Below, piece by piece: positions 1-4,765 of a stretch of DNA of 5,031 bases. Origin of the DNA: a bacterium (GTDB lineage Bacteria; Bacillota_I; Bacilli_A; Acholeplasmatales; JAEDCM01). The notes under the pieces were generated by a model, which made no database searches, was not told the origin of the DNA, and worked only from the letters and a program-made list of their open reading frames with translations. Every line of letters starts with the position of its first letter. Within the stretch, counting starts at the first letter, position 1. Location: positions 1-5,031 of the forward strand of contig JAILIR010000182.1 of NCBI GenBank assembly GCA_024695185.1. The letters are read 5' to 3'. Both the position numbers and the translations under genes were made by a program.

Positions 1-146
1 AAACTGGTTCTTTTATTAATGATAAAATATGTTTATTAGATTATATTACAGCTGAAAGTATTGAAGGCTTTATTCGTGTCAAATTTGAGCTTAAAAATAA
101 ATTTCAAGATTTAGTTCCTAAAAAAAATTTAAAGAAAGAAGGGTAA
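1..146 (+). CDS. VP5-like nonstructural protein, C-terminal part (gene split by the window ends)
   Basis: This is the 3' part of a gene whose start is at 4766 near the other end of the window. The codon phase set by the upstream part (gaa act ggt) continues here: bases 1-2 finish the Glu codon, 3-5 is Thr, and the frame stays open to TAA at 144-146. It contributes 47 residues (TGSFINDKICLLDY..., ending KKNLKKEG). Joined to 4766-4997 it makes a 125-residue protein. The join gives NDETGSF, which fits the conserved '..L..ig.FD..TG.i' stretch of gokushovirus VP5, a small nonstructural protein thought to bind ssDNA. The lysine-rich tail suits nucleic-acid binding. The purine-rich end of the gene (AAAGAAGGG) also serves as the ribosome-binding site of VP3, which starts 7 nt after the stop. 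The identification rests on position in the genome and remembered family pattern, not on a search. Confidence 0.72.
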   Translation, partial: TGSFINDKICLLDYITAESIEGFIRVKFELKNKFQDLVPKKNLKKEG

Positions 147-153
147 TTTTTAA

Positions 154-741
154 ATGGATGAAAATTTTAAAGTTGATAGTGAAAAAATTAATCAAGATAC
201 TGGTGAAGTTATTGCAGCTAATCCATGTTATCGAAAAGAAGTAAAAAAGTCATATTATAATCTTGGTATTGTTGAATTTGTTGACCAAGATTTATCTAGA
301 GAATTAGAGGAAGTTTTTGAAGAGGTTCCAGCTTTTACTACTGATCCAGATACAGGTAAACTTTTAAATGCTACTTCAGTTCCTCAAATTGTTAGTAAAG
401 GCTTTATTAATGTTTATGATAAAATACAAAGTCATGCTAAAGAAGCTGATATTTATAGTATTTTAGAAAAATTTGCTTATTCTGGAGATAGTGCTTTATT
501 AAATGCTCGTGAATGTGGTTATGGTGATTTGAGTGATTTACCTGATAATTTAAATGATTTTGCTCAATATGTTAATCAAAATTTTAAAGCTTTAGAAGGT
601 TTAAATCCTGAATTAGCTAAAATGGTTGTTGATGATAAAGCTACGCCTGATGATATTCAAGCTAAGGCTAATGAAATTTATAATGAAAGATTAGCTGAAT
701 ATAATAAATCTAAAGAAAGTGAAGGTAAATCAAATGAGTAA
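154..741 (+). CDS. VP3: Internal scaffolding protein VP3
   Basis: This 195-residue protein matches the gokushovirus (Chlamydia-phage type) internal scaffold, which guides capsid protein into procapsids and is lost on maturation. Visible landmarks are an acidic, hydrophilic composition without Trp or membrane segments, the element YGDLSDLPD at residues 123-131 (families usually show YGDFTDIPD-like sequence) and the following helix ending FKALEGLNPEL. The tail from about residue 150 is charged and probably helical. ATG 154 follows AAAGAAGGG (about 134-143) at a normal distance. It sits directly before VP1, the usual order in the subfamily, and its last 8 nt overlap the VP1 start (ATGAGTAA), suggesting translational coupling of scaffold and capsid synthesis. 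The length is somewhat above the roughly 150-170 residues I expect for the family. The extra length appears to be in the charged C-terminus. Confidence 0.9.
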   Translation: MDENFKVDSEKINQDTGEVIAANPCYRKEVKKSYYNLGIVEFVDQDLSRELEEVFEEVPAFTTDPDTGKLLNATSVPQIVSKGFINVYDKIQSHAKEADIYSILEKFAYSGDSALLNARECGYGDLSDLPDNLNDFAQYVNQNFKALEGLNPELAKMVVDDKATPDDIQAKANEIYNERLAEYNKSKESEGKSNE

Positions 742-2443
742 TTTTGATAAATTAAATCGTTTTGCTACTACTCCTGTTTATATGGATATGAATAGAAGTA
801 AGTTTAACTTATCACATAGTCATAAAACTACTTTTGATAGTGGTAAGTTAATTCCTTTATCAGTTATGGAAGTTCTTCCAGATGATACTTTTAAAATTGG
901 AATTAGTTCTGTCGTTCGTTCTATTACACCTGCAGTACCTGTTATGGATAATGCTTATATGGATTTATTTGTTTTCTGGGTTCCAGCTCGTTTGTGTACT
1001 GTTCATGAAAAGGATTGGCAAAAGTTACATGGTGAAGTTACTAATGGCTATTGGGCTCCAGCTTCTGAAAGTACTTTAAGTAATACTGGTAATACTTTTA
1101 AAGTCACTAATTCTACTTATGCTGTTCAAGTTCAAAGTTTAGCCCATTATATGAAATGTGCTCCACTTGGTTTTTATCATAATGATATGGAATTATCTAG
1201 GCTTCCTTTTAATGGTTATTGGGAAATATGGAATAATTGGTTCCGTGATCAGAATACTCAAGCGCCTATTGATTGGAAATCATTTAACAATGCTACTATG
1301 GCACAATCTGCTTGTTATGGTACTGCTACTACTGGTAATAAAGTTATGAATGTTAATCGTATGATGGATTATTTCCAAGGTGTTCTTCCAGAACCGCAAA
1401 AAGGTAATTCAGTTTTACTTCCTTTATCTGGTGAAGCTCCTGTTATTACTGGTGATGTTCATATAGGATATCAAACTACTTATCCTCAACTTCAATTAGT
1501 AAATAATGCTGCTTCTGGTTCTGGTGGTACTAACAATTGTTATGCTTTATATGCTAAATCTATTAATAGTGGTGGTCGTGATTTTGTTTTAAATAAAGCT
1601 ACTACAAATACTTCTTCATCTTCTGTTTCTACTGGTGAAACTTATTTACCATCTAATTTATGGGCTGATTTAAATCAAGTTTCAAGCTCTACAATTAATC
1701 AATTAAGACAAGGTTTCGCTATTCAAAAATTATTAGAAAAAGATGCTCGTGGTGGTTCTATGTTCCGTCAAATGTTAAAAGTACATTTTAATGTTTCTAT
1801 CCCTGATAATACAGTACAAGTACCGGAATATCTTGGAGGTAAGCGAATTCCTTTAAATAATATGCAAGTTGTTCAAACTACAGAAGGTACTAATGATCCA
1901 TTAGGTCATGTTGGTGCTTTCTCTAATACTGCTGATAGTTCATATATTTGTACTAAGTCTTTCTCTGAACATGGTTATTTATATTTTTTAGGTTGTATTA
2001 GACCTCTTCAATCTTATTGTCAAGGTGTTTCAAAAATGTTTACTAGAAATAGAAGATATGATTTCTATTATCCTGTATTTGCTAACCTTGGTGAAATGGC
2101 TGTAAAAGAAACTGAAATTTATGCTAATAATTCTTCTAATTTAGATGAAGTCTTCGGTTATCAAGAAGCTTGGGCTGAATATAGATATATTCCTTCTCAA
2201 GTATCTGGATATATGGCTTATAATTCTGGTGATAATATTGCACAACAATGGACATATTGTAATAGATTTGCTAGTAAGCCTGTTCTTAATAGTTCATTTA
2301 GAGTTCAAGATAAATCTCAAATTGGTAATACATTTGTTTCTAATACTGCTAATTATCAATATATTGGTGATTTCTTCTTTGATGTTAAAGCTTGGAGACC
2401 TATGCCTTACTTCTCTATTCCTGGTTTAATTGACCATCATTAA
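734..2443 (+). CDS. VP1: Major capsid protein VP1 (Gokushovirinae, F-type beta-barrel capsid protein)
   Basis: This 569-residue protein forms the T=1 icosahedral shell. Gokushovirus hallmarks appear in order: HKTTFDSGKLIP at 30-41, MEVLPDDTFKI just after, a PVMDNAYMDLFVFWVP segment, LPLSGEAPV at 229-237, LWADL from 309, INQLRQ at 321-326, IQKLLEKDARGG ending at 341, PEYLGGKR at 364-371, and the terminal IPGLIDHH. The region between about 238 and 305 is rich in Gly, Ser, Asn and Thr and is the usual hypervariable surface insertion, which in SpV4 builds protrusions at the three-fold axes. I chose ATG 734 because GAAGGT at 721-726 lies 7 nt upstream and the N-terminus MSNFDKLNRF fits. A GTG at 719 would add five residues but sits inside the VP3 tail without a better site. 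It overlaps VP3 by 8 nt. VP2 follows 14 nt after the stop. Confidence 0.97.
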   Translation: MSNFDKLNRFATTPVYMDMNRSKFNLSHSHKTTFDSGKLIPLSVMEVLPDDTFKIGISSVVRSITPAVPVMDNAYMDLFVFWVPARLCTVHEKDWQKLHGEVTNGYWAPASESTLSNTGNTFKVTNSTYAVQVQSLAHYMKCAPLGFYHNDMELSRLPFNGYWEIWNNWFRDQNTQAPIDWKSFNNATMAQSACYGTATTGNKVMNVNRMMDYFQGVLPEPQKGNSVLLPLSGEAPVITGDVHIGYQTTYPQLQLVNNAASGSGGTNNCYALYAKSINSGGRDFVLNKATTNTSSSSVSTGETYLPSNLWADLNQVSSSTINQLRQGFAIQKLLEKDARGGSMFRQMLKVHFNVSIPDNTVQVPEYLGGKRIPLNNMQVVQTTEGTNDPLGHVGAFSNTADSSYICTKSFSEHGYLYFLGCIRPLQSYCQGVSKMFTRNRRYDFYYPVFANLGEMAVKETEIYANNSSNLDEVFGYQEAWAEYRYIPSQVSGYMAYNSGDNIAQQWTYCNRFASKPVLNSSFRVQDKSQIGNTFVSNTANYQYIGDFFFDVKAWRPMPYFSIPGLIDHH

Positions 2444-2457
2444 AATGAGGTGATTTT

Positions 2458-3030
2458 ATGGCTATTGGTCTTGCTGGTGCTTTATTAGGTAGTGCTGCTA
2501 CTTCTGCTGGTGGTAGTTTATTAAGTACTGTACTTAATGCTAAGTTTCAATCTGGTGAAAATGAGCTTGATAGACTTCAAAGTGAGTATTTAACTAGATT
2601 ACAACAAAACAATGCTTTACAACAAATGAGGGTTCAACATGGTTATGAAACTCGTAGATATCAAGATTTAGTTCAAGATATGGAAGCGGCTGGATTAAAT
2701 CCAGCTTCCGCTTTTGGTACTGGTGGAATATCTACACCTAATAGTTCTATTGCTGGTGCTGGTATTGGTTCTGGTTCTCATGGATCCAATCATTTAAATG
2801 CTGCTTTAGATTTTGGTAGTGGTGCTTTTAATTCTGCTATTGCTTATTTAAATACACATGATAAGTTAGCAGCTGCTAAGCTTCGTTCATCTATAGTTAA
2901 TACTGCTGTTCAGAAGGCTCGTGAAGATAAAGCTGTTAATGAATTTAAAGGTAAAACTGTTGCTGATTATATGAAAGAGCAAGGTGTTACTGATATGACT
3001 AAACTTGATTTTAGTAAAATTAAAGTATAA
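2458..3030 (+). CDS. VP2: Minor capsid / DNA pilot protein VP2
   Basis: This 190-residue protein is the gokushovirus VP2, the functional counterpart of phiX174 H, and is thought to help deliver the genome into the host. The N-terminus (residues 1-30, MAIGLAGALLGSAATSAGG...) is a small-residue, Gly/Ala-rich hydrophobic helix likely to interact with membrane. A charged Gln/Arg-rich helical part follows (about 33-75). The family signature DMEAAGLNP (74-82; relatives read 'm.aAGlNP') comes next, then a Gly/Ser-rich linker (about 87-112). The C-terminal half is helical and charged. GAGGTGA at 2447-2453 lies 4 nt before ATG 2458, a strong site. VP2 is the last gene of the capsid block, followed by the hairpin-containing gap. 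Confidence 0.92.
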   Translation: MAIGLAGALLGSAATSAGGSLLSTVLNAKFQSGENELDRLQSEYLTRLQQNNALQQMRVQHGYETRRYQDLVQDMEAAGLNPASAFGTGGISTPNSSIAGAGIGSGSHGSNHLNAALDFGSGAFNSAIAYLNTHDKLAAAKLRSSIVNTAVQKAREDKAVNEFKGKTVADYMKEQGVTDMTKLDFSKIKV

Positions 3031-3033
3031 TTT

Positions 3034-3068
3034 CGCGTTGAGTTTTTCATTGTTTCCTCTCACACGCG
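3034..3068. repeat. GC-rich imperfect inverted repeat after VP2
   Basis: CGCGT (3034-3038) pairs with ACGCG (3064-3068), and TGAG (3039-3042) pairs with CTCA (3059-3062), leaving one bulged C at 3063 and a 16-nt pyrimidine-rich loop. The right arm contains the 8-bp palindrome CACGCGTG (3063-3070). CG-rich bases are rare in this AT-rich genome, so the patch stands out. No T run follows on either strand, so it is a poor intrinsic terminator. It may be an initiator-binding or complementary-strand priming element, or an mRNA structure. The pairing is seen; the role is unknown. Confidence 0.55.
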
Positions 3069-3079
3069 TGATTATAAAC

Positions 3080-3134
3080 TTGTAGTATAGTAAACACATA
3101 AAGTACTTGAATATTATGTGTTTACTGACTACAA
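3080..3134 (+). other. Long hairpin before VP4: candidate rolling-circle (double-strand) origin
   Basis: A perfect 13-bp inverted repeat, AGTAAACACATAA (3089-3101) with TTATGTGTTTACT (3114-3126), is extended outward by a second 7-bp stem, TTGTAGT (3080-3086) with ACTACAA (3128-3134), across a small AT/G internal loop. The 12-nt loop (3102-3113) contains ACTTG at 3105-3109 followed by AATATTA. In phiX174 the A protein cuts CAACTTG/ATATTAAT, and related HUH plasmid initiators cut at CTTG/ATA. By analogy the nick would fall after G3109, on the + (viral) strand and exposed in a loop. The hairpin sits just before the HUH initiator gene. ACTTGAATAT also occurs at 3223-3232 inside VP4, so the motif alone is not specific. 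Its placement in the loop carries the argument. The structure is certain; the function is inferred. Confidence 0.5.
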
Positions 3135-3142
3135 CATTTTTT
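3080..3142 (+). terminator. Possible intrinsic terminator of the capsid operon (hairpin plus T6)
   Basis: The same hairpin is followed after two bases (CA) by TTTTTT at 3137-3142, the layout of a rho-independent terminator reading on the + strand after VP2. The stem is long but AT-rich, so its strength is uncertain. Partial termination here would lower VP4 expression relative to the capsid genes. This does not exclude an origin role, because the two signals could share one structure. Confidence 0.4.
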
Positions 3143-3145
3143 GAA

Positions 3146-3151
3146 AAGGAG
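3146..3151 (+). promoter_or_regulatory. Ribosome-binding site that fixes the VP4 start
   Basis: AAGGAG lies directly before an in-frame ATG at 3152 (spacing zero, too close) and 9 nt before a second in-frame ATG at 3161 (good spacing). This makes 3161 the likely VP4 start. It also rules out a TTG at 3107, which lies inside the hairpin loop. Confidence 0.75.
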
Positions 3152-3160
3152 ATGAAAAAA

Positions 3161-4237
3161 ATGTGTGTTGTCTTAACTCAATATCCGTTAGTTGAGTTAG
3201 AAAACGGAAAAAGAAAAGTATTACTTGAATATGGTAAAGTTATAGAAAATAGAGATTTTTCTAGTAATTGGGCTTTTAATCGTGAAATTCTTGATTGGAA
3301 TTTAGCTATAAAAGGTTCCCCCCTCGCATTAGATAGCACTCGTATGGCTGTTAAAAAGTATGGTATTAAATCTATCCTTAAGTATACTGGTATACCTTGC
3401 GGACATTGTGAAGAGTGTAATAAACAGAGAGCTAGAGGTTGGGCTTTTCGTATTCTTAAAGAAGCTGAATTATATGAAGAAAATTATTTTATATCTTTCG
3501 ATTATAATGATGATCATCTTCCTTATAGTGAAAAAGGTTTTAATACTTTAGTTAAAGATACTATTTCTAAATTTAATAAAAAGTTAAAGACTTATCTTAA
3601 AAGAGCTGGTAAACCTAGTAATTTTAGATTTTATGGAATAGGTGAGTATGGAGACAGAACTTTTAGACCTCATTATCATGTTATGTATTTTAATCTTCAT
3701 TTAGATGATTTAAAATTTCATTATATTAGTAATGGTAATTTGTTTTTTACTAGTGAATTTCTTCAAAATTTATGGAAAGATGAAAATGGAGAAATTGGTC
3801 ATGTTGATATAGGTCTTATTGGTGTAGGCTCTGCTTGTTATATTGCTCGTTATTGTGATAAAAAACAAGATAGAACCAAACAAGAGAAGCTTATTATGTC
3901 TAATATGTTGCAACCTGAATTTAGTGTTATGAGTAGGAGACCCGGAATTGGTTCTTATTATTTAGATAAATTAAAGAATGATTTTGAACAGCAAGTTTTT
4001 ACTTTATATTCTAATGGTAATGAATTTTCTATTCCTATTTATTACAAAAAAAAGCTTCAAGATATTGTTAGTCCAGAAGCTTTAAAGGTGTATGAAGATA
4101 GAAATAAATTACTTATGAAAGTTAAGTTTAGTAATGATTTATTATTATCTGATATATTAGCTACTTCTTTACAGGATTATTATTTTATTCAAGATAAATT
4201 TAAAAAGTCTTGTAAAAGAATTAGGGATAATATATAA
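3161..4237 (+). CDS. VP4: Replication initiator VP4 (HUH endonuclease of the Microviridae Rep family)
   Basis: This 358-residue protein nicks the viral strand to start rolling-circle replication and stays joined to the 5' end. Features in order: a CGHCEEC cluster at 80-86 (C-x2-C-x2-C, common before the Rep core) followed by NKQRARGWAFR; motif I FISFDYNDDHLP at 110-121; metal-binding HUH motif RPHYHV at 169-174; catalytic motif YIARYCDKK with Tyr 227 and Tyr 231, the Y-x3-Y pair of superfamily I initiators, and Lys 234/235; and the gokushovirus-conserved RRPGIG at 259-264. The C-terminal 90 residues are Lys-rich and helical and probably bind DNA. All catalytic residues I would look for are present, so it should be active. 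The start at ATG 3161 is set by AAGGAG 9 nt upstream. The candidate origin hairpin lies just before the gene. One oddity is a run of four codons (3317-3328) with C-rich third positions, unlike the rest. Confidence 0.95.
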   Translation: MCVVLTQYPLVELENGKRKVLLEYGKVIENRDFSSNWAFNREILDWNLAIKGSPLALDSTRMAVKKYGIKSILKYTGIPCGHCEECNKQRARGWAFRILKEAELYEENYFISFDYNDDHLPYSEKGFNTLVKDTISKFNKKLKTYLKRAGKPSNFRFYGIGEYGDRTFRPHYHVMYFNLHLDDLKFHYISNGNLFFTSEFLQNLWKDENGEIGHVDIGLIGVGSACYIARYCDKKQDRTKQEKLIMSNMLQPEFSVMSRRPGIGSYYLDKLKNDFEQQVFTLYSNGNEFSIPIYYKKKLQDIVSPEALKVYEDRNKLLMKVKFSNDLLLSDILATSLQDYYFIQDKFKKSCKRIRDNI

Positions 4238-4245
4238 TTTTAATT

Positions 4246-4253
4246 AAGGAGGT
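4246..4253 (+). promoter_or_regulatory. Perfect Shine-Dalgarno AAGGAGGT before the TTG-start VP8 gene
   Basis: AAGGAGGT is the strongest ribosome-binding site in the window. It lies 7 nt before TTG 4261, which opens the VP8-like frame. An ATG at 4254 directly touches the site (spacing zero) and would give only ten codons (MSFEKTLWFI), so TTG 4261 is preferred. Confidence 0.75.
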
Positions 4254-4260
4254 ATGTCTT

Positions 4261-4356
4261 TTGAAAAAACACTTTGGTTTATTTAAGAGAACCGCTTTAA
4301 AGACTAGAAAGATTAATATTACTGGTCTTACTGGTCGCGGTGGTAATTATTTTTAA
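4261..4356 (+). CDS. VP8-like small basic DNA-binding/packaging protein (TTG start)
   Basis: This 31-residue protein starts (M)KKHFGLFKRTALKTRKINI and ends TGLTGRGGNYF. It is strongly basic (Lys and Arg throughout, no acidic residue). It ends in RGG followed by an aromatic residue, the signature of gokushovirus VP8/ORF8 proteins, which typically read 'KK..F..tA.k....N......RGG.RF'. These correspond in role to phiX174 J: they enter the capsid with the ssDNA, neutralise its charge and tether it to the shell. The gene is easily missed because of its length and TTG start, but AAGGAGGT at 4246-4253 with 7-nt spacing supports it. It follows the VP4 stop by 23 nt, the expected place. The start codon may hold expression down despite the perfect ribosome-binding site. 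The family assignment is from motif memory; no search was possible. Confidence 0.82.
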   Translation: MKKHFGLFKRTALKTRKINITGLTGRGGNYF

Positions 4357-4363
4357 TTTTGCA

Positions 4364-4418
4364 TGGCGTTCCGGACATGATTCGAACATGCGACCAACGG
4401 CTTAGAAGGTCGTTGCCC
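4364..4418 (-). pseudogene. 3' part of a tRNA-Arg(UCU) gene, 5' part absent
   Basis: Read on the - strand, this is a tRNA from the D-stem 3' side to the encoded CCA. GGGC-A (positions 22-26) comes from 4414-4418. The anticodon stem is ACGAC/GCCGT (4409-4413 and 4397-4401) with loop CTTCTAA (4402-4408), anticodon TCT preceded by U33 and followed by A37. The variable loop has 5 nt (4392-4396). The T arm is GCATG-TTCGAAT-CATGT (4375-4391). The acceptor 3' strand is CCGGAAC (4368-4374), the discriminator G is 4367, and CCA is 4364-4366. All spacings are canonical. No 5' acceptor strand (GTTCCGG expected) or D-loop precedes it; that side is A/T-rich and becomes the ribosome-binding site of the next + strand gene. 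One anticodon-stem pair is broken (A30/C40). It cannot form a complete tRNA. It lies antisense to transcription between VP8 and the small genes. Confidence 0.85.
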
Positions 4419-4447
4419 TTATATTTTAAAAAAAAGGAGACATTTAT

Positions 4448-4540
4448 ATGAATATTGAAAAAGATTTTGTTGTTACTTTTTCTCAAGCTTGTTCTAAGCT
4501 TGAAAGAGTTCATGATGGTTTAGGTGATAATCATGATTAA
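4448..4540 (+). CDS. Small hypothetical protein, 30 residues
   Basis: The frame reads MNIEKDFVVTFSQACSKLER then VHDGLGDNHD and ends at TAA 4538-4540. AAGGAG at 4434-4439 lies 8 nt before ATG 4448, a good site built on the A-rich sequence flanking the tRNA fragment. The product is slightly acidic, has no membrane segment, and I recognise no family. Its 3' end overlaps the start of the next gene by 8 nt (ATGATTAA), the same arrangement as VP3/VP1. It could therefore be a leader peptide that couples translation of the downstream gene rather than a functional protein. Start, stop, ribosome-binding site and overlap support translation; the function is unknown. Confidence 0.6.
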   Translation: MNIEKDFVVTFSQACSKLERVHDGLGDNHD

Positions 4541-4745
4541 GAATTTAGAACAATTTAAAACTTATTTTTATCTTTTTCTTTTGGACTTTCCAGAAATTGA
4601 TAAAGAAAGACTTGAAAATGCTTTAAAACATTACTTAATGTATCACCCTATTGATATGTATGTTATATCTGAACATAAAAGAGAAACTTATTATGATTTA
4701 GATTATTTGGTGGTTGATTTTAAAAATGATGATATTAAATTTTAA
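4533..4745 (+). CDS. Hypothetical acidic protein, 70 residues
   Basis: The protein begins MIKNLEQFKTYFYLFLLDFP and ends VDFKNDDIKF. ATG 4533 is preferred because AGGTGAT (4522-4528) lies 4 nt upstream and it overlaps the stop of the previous small gene (ATGATTAA). A GTG at 4524 would add three residues but sits within that site. The product is rich in Asp, Glu, Tyr, Phe and Leu. Its short hydrophobic stretch (about residues 10-17, TYFYLFLL) is too short for a confident membrane span. The rest looks like a small globular alpha/beta protein. I do not recognise the family. Gokushoviruses often carry one or two accessory genes between VP4/VP8 and VP5. VP5 begins 20 nt after the stop, so the genes are probably co-transcribed. 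Confidence 0.75.
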   Translation: MIKNLEQFKTYFYLFLLDFPEIDKERLENALKHYLMYHPIDMYVISEHKRETYYDLDYLVVDFKNDDIKF

Positions 4746-4765
4746 TAAAAGGAGATAATTAATAT

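Noticed and set aside
719..733. GTG start for VP1
   Set aside because: It would precede its likely ribosome-binding site GAAGGT. ATG 734 has correct spacing and a typical N-terminus.
3050..3077. Promoter-like TTGTTT, 16-nt spacer, TTATAA before VP4
   Set aside because: The -35 match is weak, and such AT-rich hexamers are expected by chance here.
2887..3099. Minus-strand 70-codon frame over the VP2 end and gap
   Set aside because: No ribosome-binding site, low-complexity AT-driven composition, and it overlaps VP2 antisense in a genome coded on one strand.
3089..3126. dif-like site (XerCD) with arms ACACATAA and TTATGTGT
   Set aside because: Real dif sites have arms of the CATAA...TTATG type separated by 6 bp. 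Here the spacer is 12 bp, and shifting to a 6-bp centre destroys the left arm. A rolling-circle hairpin explains the structure better.
3107..3160. TTG start extending VP4 by 18 residues
   Set aside because: It lies in the hairpin loop with no ribosome-binding site. AAGGAG at 3146-3151 supports ATG 3161.
4254..4286. ATG frame MSFEKTLWFI
   Set aside because: It starts directly against the Shine-Dalgarno with no spacing and is only ten codons. The overlapping TTG frame has proper spacing and a family signature.
4364..4440. Complete tRNA gene on the - strand
   Set aside because: No 5' acceptor strand complementary to CCGGAAC and no D-loop exist next to the D-stem remnant; the sequence there is an A/T run.
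4328..4513. Minus-strand 61-codon frame over VP8, the tRNA fragment and the small gene
   Set aside because: It crosses the tRNA remnant and two supported + strand genes, and lacks a ribosome-binding site.
154..4745. Alternative genetic code (TGA as Trp, as in Spiroplasma, a host of the gokushovirus SpV4)
   Set aside because: All Trp codons read TGG and no frame needs TGA readthrough. In such AT-rich DNA a code-4 phage would use TGA often.
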